A stretch of 64,000 nt of DNA. Source: Longispora sp040681875. GTDB taxonomy: Bacteria; Actinomycetota; Actinomycetes; Mycobacteriales; Micromonosporaceae. The notes below the pieces were generated by a model. That model ran no database searches, had not been told where the DNA came from, and saw nothing but the letters and a program-made list of their open reading frames with translations. Shown here one piece after another: positions 41,558-48,844 of this stretch (the first letter of the stretch is position 1; every line of letters starts with the position of its first letter). The stretch spans positions 124,001-188,000 of the forward strand of contig NZ_JBFAZP010000004.1 in assembly GCF_040681875.1 (NCBI RefSeq). The letters run 5' to 3'. The position numbers were made by a program, and so were the translations under genes.

Positions 41558-42130
41558 GTGACCAGGACCCAGTACTTCACGGCGACCAGCGTCGACGGTT
41601 TCATCGCCGACCAGCACAACTCGCTCGACTGGCTGACGACGATCGAACGCCAGGAGCCCGACCGGTTCGCGGAGTTCTTCACCGGGATCGGCGCGTTCGC
41701 GATGGGCTCGACCAGCTACCGGTGGATGCTCGACAACCTCGACCTGCTCCGGGAGCCGCAGAAGTGGCGCGGCTGGTACGGCGACGTGCCGTGCTGGGTG
41801 TTCACCCACCGCGACCTGCCGGCCGTGCCCGGCGTCGACATCACCTTCGTCCAGGGGGACGTCCGCCCGGTGCACGCGGCGATGGTCGAGGCCGCCAACG
41901 GGCGCAACGTGTGGCTGGTGGGCGGCGGGGACCTGGTCGGGGACTTCGCCGACCACGGGCTGCTGGACGAGATCCATCTCCAGGTGACGCCGGTCAGCCT
42001 CGCCGCCGGGGCACCCGTGCTGCCCCGGCGACTGCTGTCGGACCGGTTGACGCTGGAGGACGTGTCCCGGGGCGGGCAGTTCGCGTACCTGACGTACTCC
42101 GTGAATCCGGAGCTGCCGCTGGACGGGTGA
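41558..42130 (+). CDS. Dihydrofolate reductase family protein (RibD C-terminal type)
   Basis: 190 residues. It has T-A-T-S-V-D-G-F-I-A-D near the N-terminus, F-A-M-G-S-T-S-Y-R near 48, and V-W-L-V-G-G-G-D-L-V near 125: the nucleotide-binding strands of the DHFR/RibD fold. These proteins reduce pterin or pyrimidine derivatives with NADPH; most actinobacterial paralogues have no known substrate. GTG 41558 is chosen because it starts the first strand. Confidence 0.8.
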   Translation: MTRTQYFTATSVDGFIADQHNSLDWLTTIERQEPDRFAEFFTGIGAFAMGSTSYRWMLDNLDLLREPQKWRGWYGDVPCWVFTHRDLPAVPGVDITFVQGDVRPVHAAMVEAANGRNVWLVGGGDLVGDFADHGLLDEIHLQVTPVSLAAGAPVLPRRLLSDRLTLEDVSRGGQFAYLTYSVNPELPLDG

Positions 42131-42222
42131 CGCGCGCCGGCCCGGGGCCCGCCTTCCTGCCGGTGGAGGCGCGGGCCGGCCCGCGACGCTTCCCCGCCGG
42201 GTGCGCCGGAGCTACCCGGTCG

Positions 42223-43392
42223 CTACGGCTTCCCGGCCATCGACCGGGCGATCACCAGCCGCTGGATCTGGTTGGTGCCCTCCACGATCTGGAGCATCTT
42301 CGCCTCGCGCATGTACCGCTCCACCGGGTGGTCGTGCACGTATCCGTACCCGCCGAGGACCTGGACCGCGTCGATGGTGACCTTCATGGCCACGTCGGTG
42401 GCGAACAGCTTCGCCTTGGCGGCCTCCACGCTGTAGGGCCGGCCGGCGTCGCGCAGCCGCGCCACGGACAGGTACAGCGCGCGGGCGGCCGAGATCTGGG
42501 TCGCCATGTCCGCGAGCATGAACCCGAGACCCTGGAAGTCGATGATCCGGGTACCGAACTGCTGGCGGCCCTTCGCGTACTCCACCGCGTAGTCCAGCGC
42601 GGCCTGGGCCAGGCCCACGGCGCACGCGGCGATGCCGAGCCGGCCCGAGTCCAGCGCGCTCATCGCGATCGTGAAGCCGATGCCCTCCGCGCCGACGAGC
42701 CGGTCGGCCGGCACCCGGGCGTCGTCGAAGGCCACCTGGGCGACCGGGGAACCGGTGAGCCCCATGGTCTTCTCGCGCTTCTGCGGCACCAGGCCCGGGG
42801 TGGTCGCGTCCGCGAACAGGCAGGAGATGCCCTTCGGGCCGGGGCCGCCGGTCCGGGAGAACACGTTGTAGAAGTCGGCGACGCCCGCGTGGGTGATCCA
42901 CGCCTTCGTGCCGTTGACCACGTAGTCGTCGCCGTCCCGGACCGCCTTCGTGGTCAGGTTGGCCGCGTCCGAGCCGCCGGCGGGCTCGGAGAGGCAGTAC
43001 GCGCCGAGGAGTTCGCCGCCGATCGCGTCCGACAGGAACCGGGCCTTCTGCTCCTCGGTGCCGAACGCGGCGACCGGGTAGCAGGCGAGGGTGTGCACGG
43101 ACACGGCCTCGGCGACCGTGAGCCAGCGGGACGCGAGGATCTCCAGCACCTGGAGGTACACCTCGTAGGGCTGCTCGGCGCCGCCGAACTTCTCCCCGTA
43201 CGGCAGGCCCAGCAGGCCGGCGCGGCCCAGGGTGCGCAGCACGTCGCGGGGGAACTCGCCGCGCGCCTCGAAGTCGCCCGCGCGCGGCGCCAGCTCGGCG
43301 TCGGCGAGCTCCTGGGCGAGACCGAGCAGGGCCTCGGCCTCTTCGGTGGGCAGAATTCGCTCGACGTTCACTGGGCTCAGGCTCCCCGGCAT
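42223..43392 (-). CDS. Acyl-CoA dehydrogenase
   Basis: 389 residues. Signature blocks A-Y-C-L-S-E-P-A-G-G-S-D-A near residue 130, W-I-T-H-A-G near 165, and the catalytic Glu in Q-I-V-E-G-T-N-Q-I-Q-R near 370. FAD-dependent alpha,beta-oxidation of acyl-CoA. ATG 43392 has no ribosome binding site. GTG 43371 (V-N-V-E-R-I-L-P) has GGGGAG upstream and may be the real start. A TAACG-TT-CGTTA repeat lies 25 bp behind the ATG. Confidence 0.9.
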   Translation of the reverse strand: MPGSLSPVNVERILPTEEAEALLGLAQELADAELAPRAGDFEARGEFPRDVLRTLGRAGLLGLPYGEKFGGAEQPYEVYLQVLEILASRWLTVAEAVSVHTLACYPVAAFGTEEQKARFLSDAIGGELLGAYCLSEPAGGSDAANLTTKAVRDGDDYVVNGTKAWITHAGVADFYNVFSRTGGPGPKGISCLFADATTPGLVPQKREKTMGLTGSPVAQVAFDDARVPADRLVGAEGIGFTIAMSALDSGRLGIAACAVGLAQAALDYAVEYAKGRQQFGTRIIDFQGLGFMLADMATQISAARALYLSVARLRDAGRPYSVEAAKAKLFATDVAMKVTIDAVQVLGGYGYVHDHPVERYMREAKMLQIVEGTNQIQRLVIARSMAGKP

Positions 43393-43416
43393 CGTTGAAG
43401 GGTGTCACCCTCAGCT

Positions 43417-43428
43417 TAACGTTCGTTA
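43417..43428. promoter_or_regulatory. TAACG-TT-CGTTA operator-like repeat of the acyl-CoA dehydrogenase gene
   Basis: Perfect 5-bp arms with a 2-bp centre. This is a common form of TetR-family sites in actinobacterial fatty-acid and CoA metabolism. It would overlap the promoter. Confidence 0.45.
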
Positions 43429-43494
43429 GGGAGGCCCGCCACGCGGCCGGGAAACCGACGGGTAATACCGCGGCCGGTCCTCTACGCTCTCAGG

Positions 43495-44250
43495 GTGCTT
43501 CCTGAGGTGAGAGCGATCCGATACGTCACACCCCTGCGCGAGGGCGGTTCCCTGCCGGGGCTCCTCGAGACCGACGACCTCGGCACCTACGTGGTGAAGT
43601 TCCGGGGCGCGGGGCAGGGTACCAAGGCCCTCGCGGCCGAGATCATCGGCGGGGAGCTGGCCCGCCGGCTCGGCCTGCGGGTGCCCGACCTCGCGTTCGT
43701 CGAGCTCGACCTGGCCATCGCGCTGGGCGAGCCCGACCCGGAGATCCAGGCCCTGCTCAAGGCCAGTGTCGGCCGGAACCTGGGCCTGGACTTCCTGCCC
43801 GGCTCCCTGGCGTACGACCCGGCGGTGCTGCCGCCGTCCGCCGAGCTGGCCAGCACGATCCTGTGGCTCGACGCGCTGATCGAGAACGTCGACCGCAGCT
43901 GGCGCAACCCGAACCTGATCGTCTGGCACAAGGAGCTGTGGCTGATCGACCACGGCGCGTCGCTGTACTTCCACCACAACTGGCCGCGCGCCGACCGGCA
44001 CGTCCAGCGCGCCTTCAAGGCCGACGACCACGTCCTGGTGTCCTACGCCCGCGACCTGCCCGGCACCCACGAGCGGCTCGCCCCGCAGGTCACGCCCGAG
44101 GTGCTCCGCGAGATCGTCGCGCTGATCCCCGACGCGTGGATCGACGACGAGCCCGGGTTCGACGACGCCGACGCCGTCCGCGAGGCGTACGTGGCGCACC
44201 TCACCGCGCGGCTGACCACGTCCTCCTGGCTGCCGGAGCTGGCCGCGTGA
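43495..44250 (+). CDS. HipA-like kinase-fold protein (HipA_2)
   Basis: 251 residues. T-Y-V-V-K-F-R-G-A-G-Q-G near residue 31 corresponds to the Lys-containing strand and P-loop-like turn of HipA kinases. N-V-D-R-S-W-R-N-P-N-L and L-I-D-H-G-A-S match the catalytic loop and Mg-binding Asp. HipA_2 proteins lack the HipB-binding region and are not established toxins. The gene overlaps a DUF3037 gene by 4 nt (GTGA), a pairing found in many bacteria with unknown purpose. Confidence 0.75.
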   Translation: MLPEVRAIRYVTPLREGGSLPGLLETDDLGTYVVKFRGAGQGTKALAAEIIGGELARRLGLRVPDLAFVELDLAIALGEPDPEIQALLKASVGRNLGLDFLPGSLAYDPAVLPPSAELASTILWLDALIENVDRSWRNPNLIVWHKELWLIDHGASLYFHHNWPRADRHVQRAFKADDHVLVSYARDLPGTHERLAPQVTPEVLREIVALIPDAWIDDEPGFDDADAVREAYVAHLTARLTTSSWLPELAA

Positions 44251-44612
44251 CGCCGTTCTCCTACGCCCTGGTCCGGGTCGTGCCCCGGATCGAACGCGGC
44301 GAGTGCGTCAACGTCGGCGTGCTGCTGTTCTGCAAGAGCCGGGACTTCCTGTCCCTCGGGACCGCGCTGGACGAGGCCCGGCTCGTGGCGTTCGCCCCCG
44401 CCCTGGACCTGGAGTCGGTGCGCGCGGCCCTCGCCGGCTGGGCGGGCACCTGCGCGGGCGCGGGGCCGGCGGCGGGCAAGTCGCTCGGCGAACGGTTCGG
44501 CTGGCTGACCGCGCCCCGCAGCACGATCGTGCAGCCCGGGCCGACCCACCTGGGCCTCACCGCCGACCCGCGCGCCGAACTCGACCGGCTGGTGCGACTC
44601 CTCGTCGGATGA
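44247..44612 (+). CDS. DUF3037 protein
   Basis: 121 residues. F-S-Y-A-L-V-R-V-V-P-R-I-E-R-G-E-C-V-N-V-G-V-L-L-F at the N-terminus is the DUF3037 signature, and G-P-T-H-L-G-L-T-A-D-P is near the C-terminus. Function unknown. GTG 44247 is inside the HipA_2 stop, so the two products are made together and probably interact. Confidence 0.8.
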   Translation: MTPFSYALVRVVPRIERGECVNVGVLLFCKSRDFLSLGTALDEARLVAFAPALDLESVRAALAGWAGTCAGAGPAAGKSLGERFGWLTAPRSTIVQPGPTHLGLTADPRAELDRLVRLLVG

Positions 44613-44695
44613 TTCCTGTTCGGTAGATCACTGGGTCGGCGGCGGCCGGGGCGGGTATGTCTGAGGGGTACAACCGCAACGACATAGGGGGAAGC

Positions 44696-45166
44696 ATGCC
44701 GAAGATCAGTTCAGCGCTGTCCGACGACGCCCGCGCGGTCACCGGCGAGGCGTTGCAGGGCGCGCTCGTGGACCTGATCGACCTGTCGCTGGTCGCCAAG
44801 CAGGCGCACTGGAACGTCGTGGGCCGCAGCTTCCGTTCGGTGCACCTCCAGCTCGACGAGGTGGTCACCACGGCGCGGCTGTTCTCCGACCAGGTCGCCG
44901 AGCGGGCCTCCGCCATCGGCGTGAACCCGGACGGCCGGGCGGCCACCGTGGCGCAGACCAGCGGGGTGCCGGACATCGCGCTCGACTGGCTCGCCGACAC
45001 CGACGTGGTGGCGGGCTTCGTGAAGACGTACCTGGCGGTGGTCGAGCGGATGCGGCAGCGGATCGCGGCCACGGGCGACGCCGACCCGGTGACGCAGGAC
45101 CTGTTCATCGGGATCACGGCCGAGCTGGAGAAGCAGGGCTGGATGTTCCAGGCCGAGGCGGCGTAG
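44696..45166 (+). CDS. dps: Dps-type ferritin-like DNA-protection protein
   Basis: 156 residues, four-helix ferritin-like fold. The ferroxidase motif K-Q-A-H-W-N-V-V-G-R-S-F-R-S-V-H-L-Q-L-D-E is near residue 31-51, as in Dps. Dps oxidises ferrous iron with peroxide and protects DNA in stationary phase. ATG 44696 (GGGGGAA upstream) fits the family start; ATG 44657 is an alternative adding 13 residues. It follows the HipA_2/DUF3037 pair. Confidence 0.88.
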   Translation: MPKISSALSDDARAVTGEALQGALVDLIDLSLVAKQAHWNVVGRSFRSVHLQLDEVVTTARLFSDQVAERASAIGVNPDGRAATVAQTSGVPDIALDWLADTDVVAGFVKTYLAVVERMRQRIAATGDADPVTQDLFIGITAELEKQGWMFQAEAA

Positions 45167-45337
45167 CGGGACCAGCGGGGCGGCGTAGCGGCACCGGCCG
45201 GCCGGTGCCGCGCGCCCGACACTCCGGGCGAGGGCGTCGGGACCGGGCGGCACCGATCGGGCCGGCGGGACCCGGTACCCAAAATTTGAGAAGTTTTCGT
45301 CTTTCGGTGGCCGCCGCCGGCCGATAGCCTCTGATGG

Positions 45338-46639
45338 ATGAGCGACTGGCCGCAGGTCCCGCGTTTCCCCGACGGCTTCCGGTGGGGCGCCGCGACCGCC
45401 GCGTACCAGATCGAGGGCTCCCTCGCCGCCGACGGCCGGGGAGCCTCGATCTGGGACCACTTCCCCACCAATACCGGCGACACCGCCGCCACCGCCACCG
45501 ACTCCTACCGGCGCTGGCGCGAGGACATCGACCTCCTCGACGGGCTCGGGGCCAACGCCTACCGGTTCTCCGTCGCGTGGCCCCGGATCCAGGCCGACGG
45601 CACCGGCGCGCCCAACCCGCTCGGCCTCGACCACTACGAACGCTTCGTCGACGAGCTGTGCGCGCGGGGCATCGACCCGGCCGTCACCCTCTACCACTGG
45701 GACCTGCCGCAGGCCCTGGAGGACGCCGGCGGCTGGCTGCACCGGGACACCGCCGAACGGTTCGCCGAGTACGCGGGGCACGTGCACGCCCGGCTCGGCG
45801 ACCGGGTCAAGCTGTGGATCACGCACAACGAACCGTTCGTGCACGCCGCCTACGGGTACACGCTGGGCATCCACGCGCCCGGGAAGGCGCTGCTGGACGG
45901 GAGCTTCCCCGCCGTGCACCACCTGCTGCTCGGCCACGGGCTCGCCACGGCCGCGCTGCGGGCCCAGGGCGCGACCGGCATCGGCATCACGCACAACCTG
46001 GCGCCCGTCTCGCCCGCCAGCGACTCCCCCGCCGACGTCCTCGCGGCGGCCCGGCTCGACGGCTGGCAGAACCGGGTGTTCTGCGACCCCGTGCTGCTCG
46101 GGCACTACCCCGACGGCCTGGAGGACCTGTTCCCCGGCGCGGCGGACGTGATCCGCGACGGCGACCTGGCCGTGATCGGCGCGCCCCTGGACTTCCTCGG
46201 GGTCAACTACTACAACCCCCATCTGGTACGCGCCTCCGACGCCAGCCCCCTCGGTTTCGAGTTCGCCGAGCACGAGGGCGTCGCGCACACCTCCTTCGGC
46301 TGGCCCATCGTGCCCACCGGCCTCACGGACCTCCTGCTCCAACTCCGCGACCGCTACGACCTGCCGCCGATCTACATCACCGAGAACGGGGCCTCCTTCC
46401 CCGACACCCTCGACGACCGCGACCGGGTCGACTACCTCGCCGGCCACCTCACCGCGCTCCGGGCGGCCATCGACGCCGGTGTGGACGTCCGGGGATACTT
46501 CTGCTGGTCGCTGCTCGACAACTTCGAATGGGCCGAGGGGTACGCGCAACGGTTCGGCCTCGTCCGGGTCGACTTCGGCACCGGCGAGCGCACGCCGCGC
46601 GACTCCTACGCGTTCTTCCGCAGCCTGGCGACCCGATAA
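45338..46639 (+). CDS. GH1 beta-glucosidase
   Basis: 433 residues, cytosolic family 1 glycosidase. F-R-W-G-A-A-T-A-A-Y-Q-I-E-G is near the N-terminus, acid/base Glu165 in T-H-N-E-P-F, and nucleophile Glu349 in Y-I-T-E-N-G-A. Hydrolyses beta-glucosides such as cellobiose. No sugar transporter or LacI repressor is adjacent. The 171-nt gap upstream is AT-rich near 45282-45305 and probably holds the promoter. Confidence 0.92.
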   Translation: MSDWPQVPRFPDGFRWGAATAAYQIEGSLAADGRGASIWDHFPTNTGDTAATATDSYRRWREDIDLLDGLGANAYRFSVAWPRIQADGTGAPNPLGLDHYERFVDELCARGIDPAVTLYHWDLPQALEDAGGWLHRDTAERFAEYAGHVHARLGDRVKLWITHNEPFVHAAYGYTLGIHAPGKALLDGSFPAVHHLLLGHGLATAALRAQGATGIGITHNLAPVSPASDSPADVLAAARLDGWQNRVFCDPVLLGHYPDGLEDLFPGAADVIRDGDLAVIGAPLDFLGVNYYNPHLVRASDASPLGFEFAEHEGVAHTSFGWPIVPTGLTDLLLQLRDRYDLPPIYITENGASFPDTLDDRDRVDYLAGHLTALRAAIDAGVDVRGYFCWSLLDNFEWAEGYAQRFGLVRVDFGTGERTPRDSYAFFRSLATR

Positions 46640-46648
46640 CCTGGCCGC

Positions 46649-47347
46649 ATGACCGTACGCGTGATCTGCGCCAACCCCTGCCTGATGCTCACGGTGGACG
46701 ACGAACGGGTCGCGTTCGCGTCCGCCTGGCGGGTCGACTGGTCCGAACGGGGCGCCGGCAACGCGCTCGTCCTCTGGCACGCCGGCCGGCCCCGGGTCGT
46801 CTGCGCCGACCCCGACCTGGGCCGGTGGCTCGCCGACGACTTCGTCCGGCACTTCACCGAGACCAAGGGGCTGCCCTGGGCCGGGCTGGAGGTCACCGTC
46901 GCGGACGTCACCTTCGAGCTGGACCTCGCGGTCGGGCTGCGGGCGGCCGGCGGGGGTGTCGACGTGACCATCGGGGGGCCGAAGGGGATGAGCCTGGAGC
47001 GGGCGGAGGCGTACCCGTTGGGGGAGGTCTCCAACGCCCTGACGCTCGTGTACGTGCCGTGCGGGACGGGGACGCTGAGCGTGGACGGGGTGGTCGTGGA
47101 GGGGGAGCCCACGGCGGCGTTCCTGACGGACGCGGAGGTGTGGAGCCATCTGCCGGGGGCGGTGGATGGTGGGGCGGGTTCTGGCTCGGGTACGGGTTCT
47201 GGCTCGGGTTCCGGGGCTGACTCGGGTGCCGGCGCGGGTGCCGGTCCGGGCACCGGCGCAGGTTCGGGTTCCGGCTCGGGTTCGGGTTCCGGCTCGGGTT
47301 CGGGTTCCGGCTCGGGTTCGGGTTCGGGTTCCGGGGAGGGCGCGTGA
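46649..47347 (+). CDS. Protein of unknown function with long Ser-Gly repeat tail
   Basis: 232 residues. Residues 1-170 form a mixed alpha/beta domain with no recognised motif (C-A-N-P-C-L-M-L at the start, two more Cys later). From about 174 the chain is almost only Ser, Gly and Ala in S-G pairs, encoded by a 6/12-bp DNA repeat (47171-47340). There is no signal peptide. The tail may be a flexible linker. Its stop overlaps the GTG of the next oxidoreductase gene, so the two are coupled. No function assigned. Confidence 0.65.
   Translation: MTVRVICANPCLMLTVDDERVAFASAWRVDWSERGAGNALVLWHAGRPRVVCADPDLGRWLADDFVRHFTETKGLPWAGLEVTVADVTFELDLAVGLRAAGGGVDVTIGGPKGMSLERAEAYPLGEVSNALTLVYVPCGTGTLSVDGVVVEGEPTAAFLTDAEVWSHLPGAVDGGAGSGSGTGSGSGSGADSGAGAGAGPGTGAGSGSGSGSGSGSGSGSGSGSGSGSGEGA
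47171..47340 (+). repeat. GGTTCG/GGTTCC Ser-Gly-coding microsatellite
   Basis: About 170 bp of 6-bp units (GGCTCG, GGTTCG, GGTTCC) in irregular order at the 3' end of the gene at 46649. All units preserve the reading frame. Unit number is likely to vary between strains. Confidence 0.8.
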
Positions 47348-48216
47348 GGTTCGGGTTGTTCGGGACCGGGCACTGGGCCGCCGAGACCCAGGGCGCCGCG
47401 CTCGCCGCGCACCCCGACGTCGAGTTCGTCGGCGTGTGGGGCCGCTCCCCCGCCAAGGCCACGGCCCTCGCCGACCGCTACGGCACCCGGGCCTACACCG
47501 ACGTGGACGCGCTGCTCGCCGACGTGGACGCCGTGGCCATCGCCCTGCCGCCCGACGTGCAGGGCGACCTGGCGCTGCGGGCCGCCCGCGCCGGCCGGCA
47601 CCTGCTGCTGGACAAGCCGGTCGCGCTCACCGTCGAAGCCGCCGACCAGCTCGTCGCCGAGGTCGACGGCCGCGCGCTGGCGTCCGTGGTCTTCTTCACC
47701 AACCGGTTCCACGCCAACGTCGCCGAGTTCCTCGCGCACGCGGCGACCCGGCCGTGGGCGAGCGCGCGGGCGACCCTGTACGCGTCGATCTTCACCCCCG
47801 GCGGCCCGTACGCCGACTCGGCGTGGCGGCGCGCACACGGCGGCCTCTGGGACCTCGGCCCGCACGCCCTGTCCCTGCTCCTGCCCGTCCTCGGACCGGT
47901 CGACCGGGTCGAGGCGCTGGCCGGCGCGGCCGGGATCAGCCACGTGCTGCTCCGGCACACCGGCGGCGCGACCAGCACCCTGTCCCTGAGCCTGGACGCC
48001 CCGACCCCCGTCAACGAGGTCGTGTACTACGGGGCGGACGGGGCCGTGCCGCTCGTCGAGGGGCGGCCGGGGTCGTCGGCCGACGCCTTCGGGACGGCGA
48101 TCGGGGAACTGATCGGGCAGGCCGGGCTGGCGGCGCCCCGGCATGCGTGTGATGTGCGGTTCGGGCGGGACGTGGTCGCGATCCTGGCGGACGCCGAGGC
48201 CGCGATCCGGGCCTGA
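47344..48216 (+). CDS. Gfo/Idh/MocA family oxidoreductase (second paralogue)
   Basis: 290 residues. R-F-G-L-F-G-T-G-H-W-A at the N-terminus, catalytic D-K-P in L-L-L-D-K-P-V near residue 97, and G-G-L-W-D-L-G-P-H-A near 168. Shorter than the paralogue at 1584 and only distantly similar. GTG 47344 lies in the upstream stop (GTGA). The partner is the Ser-Gly tail protein. Substrate unknown. Confidence 0.85.
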   Translation: MRFGLFGTGHWAAETQGAALAAHPDVEFVGVWGRSPAKATALADRYGTRAYTDVDALLADVDAVAIALPPDVQGDLALRAARAGRHLLLDKPVALTVEAADQLVAEVDGRALASVVFFTNRFHANVAEFLAHAATRPWASARATLYASIFTPGGPYADSAWRRAHGGLWDLGPHALSLLLPVLGPVDRVEALAGAAGISHVLLRHTGGATSTLSLSLDAPTPVNEVVYYGADGAVPLVEGRPGSSADAFGTAIGELIGQAGLAAPRHACDVRFGRDVVAILADAEAAIRA

Positions 48217-48340
48217 CGCGCTTTTGCGCGGAGGACCGGTCGGCTTCCGCGGAGGTTGCCGCTGGGGCCGCTCGGAGAGGCTGGGACGACCCTGCGCGAC
48301 CACACGGCCACGTCGGCCCCGGGACCGCGCGCCCCTGGCG

Positions 48341-48766
48341 TCAGGGCTGGTCGGGGGCCACGTCGGCGGAGAGTTCGCCCAGTTCCGTGAACAGGGTGAG
48401 TTGCAGGCCGGCCGGGCCCTCCAGGCGGGAGTTCAAGGAGTTCCAGGGGGTGCGGGTCGGCGGGGCCAGCACCGTCGCGCCCGCCTTCGCCAGTTCCTCC
48501 GTGGTCGCGCGGGAGTCCGGGACCTGGAAGGCGACCCGGATGTGGCCCGCGACCCGGCGGCCCACCTCGACCTCGTCGATGAACTCCGCGTGCCCCGGGT
48601 CGGCGATCTCCAGGGTGGCGACGCCCGCCTCCAGGATCGTGACCCGGCCGTCCGGGGAGGAGAAGGCGGCGCGCTCGGGGAGGCCGAGGGTGTCGCGGTA
48701 GAAGCGCAGGGCCTCGTCGTAGTCGGCGGCGGTGACGACGAGGCGCAGTTCACGGACTTCAGTCAT
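48341..48766 (-). CDS. VOC (glyoxalase/bleomycin-resistance fold) protein
   Basis: 141 residues: two beta-alpha-beta-beta-beta modules. E-A-L-R-F-Y-R-D-T-L-G-L-P near residue 18 and a final Q-L-T-L-F-T-E strand are typical of the VOC superfamily. Metal residues are incomplete (Glu in the last strand is present). Likely a small-molecule binding protein or lyase. It is divergent from the NACHT gene with a 78-nt gap. Confidence 0.8.
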   Translation of the reverse strand: MTEVRELRLVVTAADYDEALRFYRDTLGLPERAAFSSPDGRVTILEAGVATLEIADPGHAEFIDEVEVGRRVAGHIRVAFQVPDSRATTEELAKAGATVLAPPTRTPWNSLNSRLEGPAGLQLTLFTELGELSADVAPDQP

Positions 48767-48844
48767 GATCCGATCGTAGGCACGGTTTTCCGCACAGTGG
48801 ACCGTTCCGATACGGTGTCCTCTCCCCCTTTTCCCGGAGTAGGC

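Noticed and set aside
43495..44250. Classical HipBA toxin-antitoxin system
   Set aside because: There is no HipB-type HTH gene beside it. The protein belongs to the shorter HipA_2 group, paired with DUF3037.
46606..48303. Minus-strand frame with a long Pro-Glu repeat
   Set aside because: It is the reverse reading of the Ser-Gly microsatellite and of two supported plus-strand genes. The repeat gives an artificial Pro-Glu tract.
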